Positions 14,231 to 22,848 of a stretch of 64,000 bases of DNA are shown in pieces. Origin of the DNA: Anaerostipes caccae L1-92. GTDB taxonomy: Bacteria; Bacillota; Clostridia; Lachnospirales; Lachnospiraceae. The position numbers and the translations under genes are program-made. The number at the start of each line of letters is the position of its first letter. The first letter of the stretch is position 1. The stretch covers positions 3,041,501 to 3,105,500 of the forward strand of contig NZ_AP023027.1 of NCBI RefSeq assembly GCF_014467075.1, read 5' to 3'. The notes under the pieces were generated by a model. It had not been told where the DNA came from. It worked only from the letters and a program-made list of their open reading frames with translations, and did no database searches.

Positions 14231-15487
14231 ATGGCACTCACGACTTGCCCGGAATGCGCCGGGAAGGTATCTGACCGGGCGGAAACTTGCCCACACTGCG
14301 GATACCCTCTAAAGAAAACACCACGGAAAAAGCCGAAACCGAACCGCAGGCGTAAATTGCCGAACGGTTTTGGCAGCATAACAGAAATACGTCACACAGA
14401 TCTGAAAAATCCTTTTTACGCTAGAGCCAACTGCGGAAAAGACAGATACAATAGACCGATCCTAAAGCCTCTCAAGCCGGAGGCGTATTTTCCTACCTAT
14501 GAGGATGCCATGGAGGCTCTTATTAAGTATAACAAGGGCAAGGTGGACTTATCTAAGGATATGACCGTAGAGACCTTATACAGGCTCTGGTTTGCGGAAT
14601 ATGAGCAAGAGGTGGAGCCCGTAACTGCCAGAGGGGCAAAGAGTGCATTTTCTTACTGCCGGTCCATTTATAAGAAGTCTGTGCAATCTCTCCGTATTGT
14701 GGACATAAAGAATTGTATCGAAAATGGAATGGCAATAGAGACAAGAGGAAAAAACAAGGGAAATCCTAAAGAGGCATCTGCAAAAACAAAGATAAACATG
14801 AAATCTACGCTTTCTATGATGCTGGACTATGCAAAAGAAATGGAGATCGTAGACAGGAATTGTGCCAGGGAGTGTAATCTGTCCAAGCCGACTGTGAAAG
14901 ATGCGGCGAAAGCAGAAAACCCACACTTCTCTTTCTCTGCTGCCGAACGCAAAACTCTTTGGCAAAATCGGGACAAGGAGAACGTGGACCTACTCATAAT
15001 TTCTTGTTATTCTGGTTGGCGGCCCAACGAATTATGTGAGCTTGCCTTAGAGGACATAGACCTTAACAATAACCGCATGAAAGGCGGCAGCAAGACAGAC
15101 GCAGGAATAGACCGGTATGTCCCGATCCACCCAGGGATAAAACCGCTTCTTATTGCTAGGTACCAGCAGGCACAGGAACTTGGCAGCGACCGATTAATTA
15201 ATGTGGTCTCTCGTGGTAAGATACGTCCGATTACATACGCAATCTATTCAACCCGGTTTCACAAAATTATTAATGATCTGGGCCTTGATAAAAAGCACCG
15301 TCCGCACGATACCCGGGATACGTTCGCCACTGTTGCGAAAGAGGCAGACGTAGACGAATATGCCCTGAAATATATAATCGGGCACTCCATTACGGACATA
15401 ACTGAGCGGATCTACACGGACCGGAAACCGGAGTGGTATTATAAAGAGATGTGTAAAATTGTTGTCGACAAATACTCGACAAATTAA
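14231..15487 (+). CDS. int: Tyrosine integrase with N-terminal zinc ribbon
   Basis: A 418-residue site-specific recombinase. It opens with a zinc ribbon (CPEC...CPHCG, Cys6, 9, 20, 23), an addition seen in some Firmicute phage integrases, then a basic linker, a core-binding domain (about 110-210) and the catalytic domain: Arg264 (SGWRPNEL), His359-x2-Arg362 (HDTR), His385 (GHS) and Tyr395 (RIYTD). It inserts and, with an excisionase, excises the prophage. AAGGAGGATG sets the start. It is the last gene and points out of the prophage, so the attachment site should follow. Confidence 0.9.
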   Translation: MALTTCPECAGKVSDRAETCPHCGYPLKKTPRKKPKPNRRRKLPNGFGSITEIRHTDLKNPFYARANCGKDRYNRPILKPLKPEAYFPTYEDAMEALIKYNKGKVDLSKDMTVETLYRLWFAEYEQEVEPVTARGAKSAFSYCRSIYKKSVQSLRIVDIKNCIENGMAIETRGKNKGNPKEASAKTKINMKSTLSMMLDYAKEMEIVDRNCARECNLSKPTVKDAAKAENPHFSFSAAERKTLWQNRDKENVDLLIISCYSGWRPNELCELALEDIDLNNNRMKGGSKTDAGIDRYVPIHPGIKPLLIARYQQAQELGSDRLINVVSRGKIRPITYAIYSTRFHKIINDLGLDKKHRPHDTRDTFATVAKEADVDEYALKYIIGHSITDITERIYTDRKPEWYYKEMCKIVVDKYSTN

Positions 15488-15535
15488 CCACTTCGGACGG
15501 GTTTTTACCGCTATTAAAAAATGCAGAAACGACCA

Positions 15536-15607
15536 TTTTAAGCCATTTCTGCGTACACATCTACATTAAAACGTTTTTGTTTATCCAACGCTTTTAAGCC
15601 ATTTCTG
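15536..15607. repeat. 16-bp direct repeats behind the integrase, candidate att region
   Basis: TTTTAAGCCATTTCTG occurs at 15536-15551 and 15592-15607; the first also pairs with GCAGAAA at 15523-15529. Repeats of this size downstream of int often are integrase arm sites or part of the att core. The other prophage end is outside the window, so the core cannot be fixed. Confidence 0.4.
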
Positions 15608-15795
15608 ATTTTTATTATAGCCAGTTTTCCTGATAAAATCAACGTTTCCTTTGTTTAGTACCAACGATTTTAATTTTATTCGCTTCTCAGCGAAAACTAT
15701 CTCTAATCCGCCATTTCACGCCGCTTATCAGGTTTTCTGCCTGTTCCGGGGTTGGGAAACTCAAACGGCCTCTCTGTACGTTTCATATCACTTCT

Positions 15796-15835
15796 CATAC
15801 TCTTCGAATGAACCTGCTTCCTGTGATAAGGTATG
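15796..15835. repeat. Palindromic repeat type C, diverged copy 1
   Basis: CATAC ... GTATG arms around TCTTCGAATG and CTGCTTCCTGTG. It aligns with the two type C copies at 16226 and 16288 but has lost several pairs. Confidence 0.5.
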
Positions 15836-15898
15836 AGTTATTTACCACTATTTCCGTCGCACTTTTGAAATGCGCTCCTCCAATAGTGGTAAATAACT
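15836..15898. repeat. Palindromic repeat type B, copy 1
   Basis: A perfect 17-base inverted repeat: AGTTATTTACCACTATT (15836-15852) and its complement (15882-15898), with a 29-base loop that holds CGCA/TGCG. The element recurs at 16020. Confidence 0.8.
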
Positions 15899-15953
15899 TT
15901 CGAAAAGTGGCACCTTTGATTTCTAAGCAGCCTGCTCCAGCAGATATTATGTC

Positions 15954-16014
15954 CATTTTCTACACTATTGGAGTGAGGCATTCTAAGAGCCGCACGGAAA
16001 TCGTGTGGAAAATG
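15954..16014. repeat. Palindromic repeat type A, copy 1
   Basis: CATTTTCTACAC...GTGTGGAAAATG arms. Its minus strand resembles type B (shared TTTCCGT and CTCCAATAGTG blocks), so A and B are related elements in opposite orientation. Copy 2 carries paired changes that keep the stem. Confidence 0.7.
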
Positions 16015-16019
16015 TCATG

Positions 16020-16082
16020 AGTTATTCACTACTATTTCCGTCGCGCTTTTGAAATGCGCTCCTCCAATAGTGGTAAATAACT
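16020..16082. repeat. Palindromic repeat type B, copy 2
   Basis: Same as copy 1 at a period of 184 bases; the left arm has two changes (TTTACCACT to TTCACTACT), one of them a G-U pair, the right arm is unchanged. Confidence 0.75.
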
Positions 16083-16137
16083 TTCGAAAAGTGGCACCTT
16101 TGGTTTCTAAGCAGCCTGCTCCAGCAGATATTATGTC

Positions 16138-16198
16138 CATTTTCTACATGATTGGAGTGAGGCATTCTAAGAGCCGAACGGAAATCATGTGGAAAATG
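16138..16198. repeat. Palindromic repeat type A, copy 2
   Basis: CATTTTCTACATGATT against AATCATGTGGAAAATG, 16 pairs with one G-U. Relative to copy 1, CAC/GTG became CAT/ATG on both arms: compensatory change. Confidence 0.75.
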
Positions 16199-16206
16199 TC
16201 ATACTT

Positions 16207-16326
16207 ACAGGGCACACCGTATTTCATACCCTTCGGGTGGACGTGCTTCGCACGATAAGGTATACCCACAGGGCACACCGTATTTCAATACCCTTCGGGT
16301 GGACGTGCTTCGCACGATAAGGTATA
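16207..16326. repeat. Tandem type C repeats, two near-identical copies
   Basis: Units at 16207-16264 and 16268-16326. Each holds ACAGGGCACACCGTATTTCA and then a three-way palindrome: outer ATACC/GGTAT, inner CCCTTCGGG with a UUCG loop and CGTGCTTCGCACG. The only length difference is one inserted A. Confidence 0.8.
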
Positions 16327-16328
16327 AT
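16300..16328 (+). promoter_or_regulatory. Promoter formed by the last type C repeat
   Basis: TGGACG (16300-16305), 17 bases, TATAAT (16323-16328). The hexamers lie in and at the end of the repeat; the coding start of the nucleotidyltransferase is 33 bases downstream. Confidence 0.5.
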
Positions 16329-16360
16329 GTTGTTCAGAAATTGATTTGGAGGTATCAAAA

Positions 16361-17275
16361 GTGAAAAAACCAGCGTTAGTCATTCTTGCCGCCGGCATGG
16401 GCAGCCGATACGGCGGGCTGAAGCAGATGGATCCTATGGATGACCAGGGACATGCAATCATTGATTATTCTATTTATGATGCAAAACGGGCCGGCTTTGG
16501 AAAAGTCGTGTTTGTGATAAAAAAAGAGATTGAAAAAGATTTTAAGGAGACAGTGGGTTCCAGGATACCGGACGGAATGGAAGTCTGCTATGCTTTTCAG
16601 GAAGTAGACAGCCTTCCTGCCGGCTTCTCTGTCCCGGAAGGCAGGGTAAAACCATGGGGTACTGCCCATGCGGTTCTCTGTGCCAAGCCATTTATTGCGG
16701 AACCATTTGCCGTTATCAATGCCGATGATTATTACGGCATACACGGTTATCAGGCTATGGCCCAGTTTCTTATGAAAGAATCTTCTTCCGCCAAAGCAAA
16801 ATTTGCAATGGTCGGATACCATCTTGGAAATACCGTGACAGACAGCGGATATGTCTCCAGAGGAATCTGTGAGGTAGATAAAAACCATCAGTTAGTCTCT
16901 ATCACAGAGCGGACTCATATTGAAAAACGCGGGGATCATGCTGAGTTTACGGAAGATGACGGAAACTCATGGACATCCCTCCCGTTTGACACTCTCGTAT
17001 CAATGAACTTTTTTGGCTTCCGCCCTATGATCATGGATGAATTGGAGACTGGTTTTTCAAAATTCCTCTCTGCTTCCCTAAAAGAAAACCCATTAAAATG
17101 TGAATACTTTATTCCAAGCGTGGCCAGCCAGCTGATGGAGGAAGGAAAAGCTACAATGGACGTTCTGGTCTCCAAAGACCAATGGTACGGTGTGACCTAT
17201 AAGGAAGATAAACAGCATGTCATGGATGCCCTTAAGACCATGAGATCTGAAGGGCTGTATCCGGAACATTTTTAA
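16361..17275 (+). CDS. Sugar-phosphate nucleotidyltransferase family protein
   Basis: A 304-residue protein. The N-terminal part has LVILAAGMGSRYGGLKQMDP, the G-x-G-x-R nucleotide-binding signature of the NTP-transferase family (GlmU/RfbA-like), and NADDYYG provides the metal-binding Asp pair. It should couple a sugar 1-phosphate to a nucleotide, but the substrate is unknown; the sequence differs from standard GalU or RfbA. I take the GTG at 16361, as TTTGGAGG precedes it by eight bases. It stands alone between the repeat array and a terminator. Confidence 0.75.
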   Translation: MKKPALVILAAGMGSRYGGLKQMDPMDDQGHAIIDYSIYDAKRAGFGKVVFVIKKEIEKDFKETVGSRIPDGMEVCYAFQEVDSLPAGFSVPEGRVKPWGTAHAVLCAKPFIAEPFAVINADDYYGIHGYQAMAQFLMKESSSAKAKFAMVGYHLGNTVTDSGYVSRGICEVDKNHQLVSITERTHIEKRGDHAEFTEDDGNSWTSLPFDTLVSMNFFGFRPMIMDELETGFSKFLSASLKENPLKCEYFIPSVASQLMEEGKATMDVLVSKDQWYGVTYKEDKQHVMDALKTMRSEGLYPEHF

Positions 17276-17312
17276 AGAAAAATAGGACAAAATCATTCCT
17301 AAGCAACAAAAA

Positions 17313-17347
17313 AACTGCTGTACATTTGGATACGATGTACAGCAGTT
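17313..17347. terminator. Bidirectional terminator
   Basis: AACTGCTGTACAT and its complement form a perfect 13-pair stem with a 9-base loop, flanked by A and T runs. It serves the nucleotidyltransferase gene and the convergent 3D-domain gene. Confidence 0.85.
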
Positions 17348-17353
17348 TCTCAC

Positions 17354-17767
17354 TTATTTTTTAATTTTGTATACTTTGACGTTGTTCTTACGTCCGAACT
17401 GTTTTACTTTTTTATGGGATTTAAAGTAAACATCAATGTGTTTTCCTTTTACTCCGCCGCCTACATCCTCGGCAACATAAGTTTTACCCTTAATTTTAAC
17501 CTTGCTTCCCAGTTTGATCTTTCTCTTATCCACGGCAATCGTACGCCCCTGTTTGGCTCTTCTTCCCGTAGCAGTTTTGTTTCCATATCCTCCGCTGCAT
17601 TTTCTGCATCCGCAGTATGCTGTCAATTTATATTTTCCTAAGTACTGTACTTTTTTAGCTTTTGCCTCTGTGGATGATGAACCGGTGAACAGTGCACCCG
17701 TCACTACTGCTGCCATCATGGCAAGCAGTAAAAGTTTTTTCTTTGCTGCTATTTTTAAAAATTTCAT
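17354..17767 (-). CDS. Secreted 3D-domain protein
   Basis: A 137-residue protein with an N-terminal signal peptide (KKKLLLLAMMAAVVTGALF, cut near residue 35) and one 3D domain named for its three Asp residues: LTAYCGCRKCSGG ... GRTIAVD ... EDVGGGVKGKHIDVYF. This double-psi barrel is found in cell-wall lytic enzymes of the MltA/YabE/resuscitation type. It probably acts on peptidoglycan outside the cell. Very basic (many Lys), as is common for wall binders. AAGAGGAC precedes the ATG. Confidence 0.8.
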   Translation of the reverse strand: MKFLKIAAKKKLLLLAMMAAVVTGALFTGSSSTEAKAKKVQYLGKYKLTAYCGCRKCSGGYGNKTATGRRAKQGRTIAVDKRKIKLGSKVKIKGKTYVAEDVGGGVKGKHIDVYFKSHKKVKQFGRKNNVKVYKIKK

Positions 17768-18087
17768 AATGTCCTCTTTCTAAATCAAATCATTTCGGTT
17801 ACTGTATAACCTATGATAGTTTTTTAAAATTTATTCTTACTTTTTAAATATTTGAAATATTTTTGTAACAACTTAGTGCTAGTTTACTTAACATTTGACG
17901 ATTTGTCAACCGTTGTATTAAAAAAAGAACATGTTTTTACCAAATTTCCCCAATATAATATTACAAATTCATTACAAAAAAAGAGACAAATCCATCGGAT
18001 TCATCTCTTTTTTCATTAATATTTTTCTTTATTTCATTCTAATCTGATAATACAAAAAATAATTCGACATTATGTGTACAACAAATT
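17768..18087. other. Intergenic region with one bidirectional terminator
   Basis: 320 AT-rich bases. At 17977-18013, AAAAAAGAGA..AATCC pairs with GGATT..TCTCTTTTTT around a three-base loop, a bidirectional terminator for mrp. A weak palindrome GGTTA-TACAG-TAACC lies near the likely promoter of the 3D gene (17797-17811). Nothing else seen. Confidence 0.7.
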
Positions 18088-18909
18088 TTACAGAGTTTCG
18101 ATCACTCCGTCCAAATAAAGTTCCTCTACATCTTCAATCAAACCTTCATCACATGCCTTTGTAAGTTTCGGATCAATCGGAAGTTTTCCTAATACTGGGA
18201 TCTGATACTTTTCGGCAATTCCGTCGATATGACTCTCTCCAAAAATAGAAATCTCTTTTCCGCAGTCAGGACATTTGATGTAACTCATATTTTCCACGAT
18301 TCCGAGGATTGGAATGTTCATCATCTTAGCCATATTGACCGCTTTTTCAACGATCATTCCAACCAAATCCTGAGGGGTAGCTACCACAACGATCCCATCC
18401 AGAGGCACGGACTGGAATACTGTCAGAGGCACTTCCCCTGTTCCCGGCGGCATATCCACAAACATCACGTCGATGTCACGCCATAATGTCCTGCCCCAAA
18501 ACTGCTTGACCACATCGGCCACTACCGGACCTCTCCAAATCACCGGCTGAGTCTCCTCTTCCAGCATCAGGTTGACTGACACCACCTCGATACCCAAGTT
18601 TGTGAGCGCAGGCAGAATAATCCCTTCCTGATTGCCCAAAAGTCTTTCATGCAGACCAAAAGCCTGGGGAATCGACGGTCCTGTCACGTCTCCATCCAGA
18701 ATACCTGTGTGCAGGCCTTTTCTGTTTGCCGCCACCGCAAGCAGGGCTGTGGTCAAAGATTTCCCCACACCTCCCTTGCCGCTCACTACTCCGATCACCT
18801 TTTTTACACTGCTGTCTTTATATAATGGTTCCATAAAATCTGTCTGTGACTGCGTTCTGTCAGAACAGCTTTCCCCGCAGCTGCTGCAGTCGTGAGTACA
18901 CTCACTCAT
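18088..18909 (-). CDS. mrp: Mrp/NBP35 family Fe-S carrier ATPase
   Basis: A 273-residue P-loop protein with the deviant Walker A SGKGGVGKS (43-51), DGDVTGPS, VDMPPGTGE and the C-terminal CPDC (213-216) that binds a shared [4Fe-4S] cluster at the dimer interface. An extra N-terminal Cys cluster (CTHDCSSCGESC) resembles that of eukaryotic Nbp35 and many clostridial homologs. It delivers Fe-S clusters to target enzymes. It starts two bases after rpe and is probably co-transcribed with it. Confidence 0.9.
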   Translation of the reverse strand: MSECTHDCSSCGESCSDRTQSQTDFMEPLYKDSSVKKVIGVVSGKGGVGKSLTTALLAVAANRKGLHTGILDGDVTGPSIPQAFGLHERLLGNQEGIILPALTNLGIEVVSVNLMLEEETQPVIWRGPVVADVVKQFWGRTLWRDIDVMFVDMPPGTGEVPLTVFQSVPLDGIVVVATPQDLVGMIVEKAVNMAKMMNIPILGIVENMSYIKCPDCGKEISIFGESHIDGIAEKYQIPVLGKLPIDPKLTKACDEGLIEDVEELYLDGVIETL

Positions 18910-18911
18910 CT

Positions 18912-19568
18912 CTATACCTCCATTGCTTTAAATAAATTCTTTATATTTTGTTCAATATCTCCGTTGAATACGGCAGATCCGGCTACGAATACATTCGCAC
19001 CGCAGTCTTTGATATGAGCGATATTATCAGCTGTCACTCCTCCGTCCACCTGAATGTCCACATCGAGTCCTCTGTCTGTAATCATTTTTCTCAGATCCCT
19101 GATCTTCTGATCCATTGCTTCTATATAAGACTGTCCTCCGAAACCTGGATTCACCGACATGATAAGTACCATATCAAGATCATCCAGCACATAGTCAAGG
19201 ACACTCAGCGAAGTTGCAGGATTCAGTGAAACTCCCACTTTGCAGCCTTTCTGCTTGATCTGCTGGATTACACGCCCGAGATGGGTGCACGCCTCTGCAT
19301 GTACTGTAATATAGTCTGCCCCGCATGCCGCAAATTCATCAATGAATCTGCCCGGCTCCTCTACCATCAGATGGACATCGAATACTTTGTCCGTTGCACT
19401 GCGGATGCTCTTGATGACCGGCATTCCAAATGAAATATTGGGAACAAAGTCTCCGTCCATCACATCAATATGAACCCACTGTGCCCCAGCAGCGTCCGCT
19501 TTTTTGATATCGTCACCAAGTGTCTTGAAATCTGCCGATAAAATCGACGGCGATAAAATGTATTCCAT
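18912..19568 (-). CDS. rpe: Ribulose-phosphate 3-epimerase
   Basis: A 218-residue TIM barrel with LSPSILSADF, WVHIDVMDGDFVPN, DVHLMVEEP, MSVNPGFGGQS and QVDGGV, all signatures of Rpe; metal ligands His/Asp are in HIDVMD, DVHLM and QVDGG. It interconverts ribulose 5-phosphate and xylulose 5-phosphate in the pentose phosphate pathway. AAAGGAGAAGG precedes the ATG. Product of the hexulose-phosphate pathway near 54 kb would also enter here. Confidence 0.95.
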   Translation of the reverse strand: MEYILSPSILSADFKTLGDDIKKADAAGAQWVHIDVMDGDFVPNISFGMPVIKSIRSATDKVFDVHLMVEEPGRFIDEFAACGADYITVHAEACTHLGRVIQQIKQKGCKVGVSLNPATSLSVLDYVLDDLDMVLIMSVNPGFGGQSYIEAMDQKIRDLRKMITDRGLDVDIQVDGGVTADNIAHIKDCGANVFVAGSAVFNGDIEQNIKNLFKAMEV

Positions 19569-19626
19569 GCTACCTTCTCCTTTTTTCCTCTAATACACTA
19601 ACAGTTGTATTATATCATAACTGAAA

Positions 19627-19656
19627 CAAAAAAAGGGAAGAAAAGCTCTTCCCCTT
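19627..19656 (-). terminator. Terminator after the Na/Pi symporter gene
   Basis: On the minus strand GGGAAGA, a five-base loop and TCTTCCC, followed by seven T. Confidence 0.8.
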
Positions 19657-19660
19657 AACA

Positions 19661-21301
19661 CTAAACTTCCTCTGCAATTTCCCTCATAGCTTTGGCCATG
19701 TTCCACAGGTGATCACCGATACGCTCAAAATCTACCAGCATTTCGGAATAAATGATACATGCCTCATCATTACATTCTCCCCGTTTCATCCTCATTAGAT
19801 GACTGTTGTAAAATTCTTGGGTTTTCGTATCCACAAAGCGCTCCATCTCATGGAGATCCTCAAGCCATTTCTTTGTGTCCTCGATCTCTCTCTGAAAATA
19901 GCGGAACATGTTGTGGCAGATCTGCTTCATCTCCTTTAACTCTGCTCTTGCCTGACGTGAGAATTTAATCTCTTTTTCTTCGATAATCTTTGTATAGTCA
20001 CAAATATTTACTGCATGATCCCCGATGCGCTCTATATTTCCTGTCATCTTAAAATACAGACTGATGAGCTCGGAAGTTTTCTCGTTCGTCTCAGATACCA
20101 TCATCTTTGAAATAATCCCTGAGATCTCTTTATTGAGGTAATCAATATATTCTTCCCTCTCCTCCACTTCCTTCAATTTATGGCTGTTCCCAACCAGAAA
20201 AGACTGGAAGCTTTCATCCACATTTTCCTTTGCCATCTCAAGCATCCTGCGGATTTCCTTTCCCACTTCCTCCATGTGGATGGCAGCACCTCCAATTCTG
20301 GGGTCCAGCCCTGCATCCCAGCTTCTTAAGTACTTTAGATGCTTCTGCTTTTGTTTTTCTGCCTCCTTTTCCGGCAGAATCTTTACTGCGAGAGATGCCA
20401 GCTGATTTCCAAATGGGATCAGAAGAAAGCTTGTGGCAAGATTAAACAGGGTATGCATATTGGCAATCTGTCTCGGAGCATTTCCAGGCGTCCATGCTGC
20501 CACGAAATCACTCAGCGGCAGGGTCAGACACACTGTTGTGAAAATGACTGTACCAATAATGTTAAACAGCAGATGAATCACTGTGGTCCGTTTTGCGCTT
20601 CTCCCTGTTCCGATAGCCGCAAGAATCGCAGTAATGCATGTTCCTATATTTTGTCCGAATAATACAAACACTGCACTGTTAAACCCGATCAGCCCGCTGG
20701 CTGCCAGGGCCTGAAGAATACCTACGGATGCAGAAGATGACTGGATTAATGCCGTAAATCCCGCTCCTGCAAGAATACCGACGATCGGATTCGAGAATTT
20801 CGTCATAAGATTAATAAATGCAGGTGCATCTCTAAGCGGCATCATCGCTGTACTCATCATATCCATACCGATAAACAGGACGCCCAGCCCGGCAATGATC
20901 TGTCCTATGTACTGAATCTTGGGTTTTTTCAGAAACAATACCATTGCTACCCCGGCAAATGCAAAGATCGGTGCCATAGCTCCTACATCAAGTGCGATCA
21001 GCTGTCCGGTAATGGTTGTCCCGATATTGGCTCCCATAATGATCCAAACCGCCTGATTGAGCGTCATCAGTCCGGAATTTACAAATCCCACAACCATGAC
21101 CGTTGTAGCCGAAGATGATTGAATGACAGCCGTGATGCCCGCACCTACAGCTACTCCCAGAAATCGGTTGGATGTCAGTTTCTCCAAGATACGTTTCATC
21201 CGGTTTCCCGCGGCCGCCTCAAGTCCCGCACCCATCATCTGCATTCCGTACAGGAACAGGGCAAGTCCCCCAAGCAGGCCCATTACAATCGTTGTATTCA
21301 T
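19661..21301 (-). CDS. Na/Pi symporter with C-terminal PhoU-like domain
   Basis: A 546-residue membrane protein of the NptA/PNaS family. Two repeats carry the transport motif with QSSSATT (VIQSSSATTVMV and LIQSSSASVGIL), typical of Na+/Pi cotransporters; hydrophobic segments span about residues 1-310. Residues 340-546 are helical and PhoU-like (YFKMTGNIERIGDHAVNICD and FERIGDHLWNMAKA). It imports phosphate with sodium, probably under PhoU-type control. It stands alone with its own terminator. Confidence 0.9.
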   Translation of the reverse strand: MNTTIVMGLLGGLALFLYGMQMMGAGLEAAAGNRMKRILEKLTSNRFLGVAVGAGITAVIQSSSATTVMVVGFVNSGLMTLNQAVWIIMGANIGTTITGQLIALDVGAMAPIFAFAGVAMVLFLKKPKIQYIGQIIAGLGVLFIGMDMMSTAMMPLRDAPAFINLMTKFSNPIVGILAGAGFTALIQSSSASVGILQALAASGLIGFNSAVFVLFGQNIGTCITAILAAIGTGRSAKRTTVIHLLFNIIGTVIFTTVCLTLPLSDFVAAWTPGNAPRQIANMHTLFNLATSFLLIPFGNQLASLAVKILPEKEAEKQKQKHLKYLRSWDAGLDPRIGGAAIHMEEVGKEIRRMLEMAKENVDESFQSFLVGNSHKLKEVEEREEYIDYLNKEISGIISKMMVSETNEKTSELISLYFKMTGNIERIGDHAVNICDYTKIIEEKEIKFSRQARAELKEMKQICHNMFRYFQREIEDTKKWLEDLHEMERFVDTKTQEFYNSHLMRMKRGECNDEACIIYSEMLVDFERIGDHLWNMAKAMREIAEEV

Positions 21302-21421
21302 ATTTTAATTCTCCTTTGTCTCACATAAATTTCTATAAAATTTAACAGCAATTTTATTTTACATGATTTTCGTGGAGAATTATGTTAAATCCTTGTAAAA
21401 TCAAGGTTAAACTTTATTTGG

Positions 21422-22504
21422 CTAACTGATCTTTAATGATGACAAATCAATTTCTTTTTCTTCAATTTCAACATTTCCTTTGACAGGTTTTCTTTTAAGG
21501 AACTGAAGCAGTACCGCGAATACACAGGAACCGATTAATAATGCCAAAAGCCAGTATTGCGGATGGTTAAATCCCGGAAGTGCAAAGAGCCCTCCCGTGG
21601 GAACCTTGGATGTAACGTTCAAAGCCGCACATACAGCACCGCCCACGCCGGCACCTACACCGGTACAAATTGTAATCCGAATCAAGTCATTTAAAATGAT
21701 GGGATAAGATCCCTCTGTTATCATACAGCACCCCATGACAAATGCTGATTTCAAGTTGTCCACTTCTTCCTTAGAAAAAATATCTTTCTTCATGATCTTA
21801 GATAAGAAATATCCAATCGTCAGGCCAAACGGCGCTATCATTGATGCCTGCATCAAAATCGCAATGGGTCCACCGATTCCCTCTGCCATAACACCGCATG
21901 CAAAAACAAACACAACTTTGTTGATCGGGCCGCCGTAATCAACTGCCGACAATATTCCAACCAATATTCCAAACGGGATGATCATTCCCGCATTGGTCTG
22001 CATATTCACCAAAAGATTTGTAATCGCATTGGTCAGCGCATTGATCGGAATTCCGATCACATATTTCATGACCAGCCCTACCACCAGGGATCCGATCAGA
22101 GGAAGGATTAACTGAGGCAACAACCCTGCAACCCATCTGGGTACTTTCATAACCTTTAACAGATAAACGGTTAGATATCCAACCAGATAACCACTGACCA
22201 GCCCTCCTAAAAAACCAAATCCCGCATCTTTACAGAGCAGTCCAAGGATGATACCGGGAGCAATACCGGCTTTATCTGCTATACTAAAAGATATCCCTGT
22301 GGAAATAACGATTGGAAGAAATCCCAGTGCAGTTCCGCCGATAGTTGTCAAAAAGTCAGGGAAAGCAAGCTGTTTTGTAAAGTCTTCTACAGAGTTTCCT
22401 CCTGCAATGTTACCGATCACCATCAGCATACCTGCAGTACATACAAATGGGATCAGATATGAAATTGCCGTGAGCATATGTTTTTTTATTTGCAATTCTT
22501 TCAT
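21422..22504 (-). CDS. PTS fructose-type EIIC permease
   Basis: A 360-residue permease of the fructose-mannitol PTS family, with about ten membrane segments and the family pattern GGPINKVVFVFACGVMAEG in the conserved loop. It moves a sugar across the membrane as EIIB phosphorylates it. It is last in an operon aldolase-EIIA-EIIB-EIIC. The sugar is not known; the neighbouring epimerase, isomerase and kinase genes point to an uncommon ketose or hexulose. Confidence 0.85.
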   Translation of the reverse strand: MKELQIKKHMLTAISYLIPFVCTAGMLMVIGNIAGGNSVEDFTKQLAFPDFLTTIGGTALGFLPIVISTGISFSIADKAGIAPGIILGLLCKDAGFGFLGGLVSGYLVGYLTVYLLKVMKVPRWVAGLLPQLILPLIGSLVVGLVMKYVIGIPINALTNAITNLLVNMQTNAGMIIPFGILVGILSAVDYGGPINKVVFVFACGVMAEGIGGPIAILMQASMIAPFGLTIGYFLSKIMKKDIFSKEEVDNLKSAFVMGCCMITEGSYPIILNDLIRITICTGVGAGVGGAVCAALNVTSKVPTGGLFALPGFNHPQYWLLALLIGSCVFAVLLQFLKRKPVKGNVEIEEKEIDLSSLKIS

Positions 22505-22529
22505 ATTATATATCTCCTTCTATGATATT

Positions 22530-22835
22530 TTATACAAGCTCCTCTATCTTTTCTATTAATTTATTCGGAGACATAACCACTGTCTCTGTAGGCACTTCTA
22601 CCACCTTTTTTCCCTCAAACCGATCTTTCCCGGAAATGCTTACGTCCGTTGCCAGAATGACGACATCAGCTGTTTCAATCTCCCCGGAACTTAACGCATC
22701 CTCAACTCCGATCACCCCTTGTGTTTCCATGTGAATCTTGTGCCCTCTCTTTCGGGCAGCATTCTCAAGCTTTTCTTTGGCAATATATGTATGGGCGATT
22801 CCAGCCGTACATGCCGCTACTCCAACAATGTTCAT
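22530..22835 (-). CDS. PTS fructose-type EIIB
   Basis: A 101-residue EIIB, MNIVGVAACTAGIAHTYIA onward, with the phosphorylated Cys9 in the typical CTAGIAHT loop. It takes phosphate from EIIA and passes it to the sugar on EIIC. The start at 22835 has AAAGGAGC; the reading to 22889 runs into the EIIA gene. It lies 13 bases after EIIA. Confidence 0.9.
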   Translation of the reverse strand: MNIVGVAACTAGIAHTYIAKEKLENAARKRGHKIHMETQGVIGVEDALSSGEIETADVVILATDVSISGKDRFEGKKVVEVPTETVVMSPNKLIEKIEELV

Positions 22836-22848
22836 AGGTGCTCCTTTC

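Larger units (their letters stand above)
15488..16360. other. Gene-free prophage/chromosome border with repeats
   Basis: 873 bases without a credible gene. The first 150 bases hold the candidate att repeats; 15640-15795 shows nothing I can name; 15796-16326 is an array of palindromic elements listed separately. No tRNA or other usual integration target is visible. Confidence 0.6.

Noticed and set aside
15836..16203. Repeats that might be a CRISPR array
   Set aside because: Only two long copies with a 184-base period, palindromic and without spacers of even size; no cas genes nearby.
16226..16325. Cloverleaf-like folds of type C repeats as tRNA
   Set aside because: Each unit is under 40 bases, lacks anticodon and T-arm features and a CCA-side stem.
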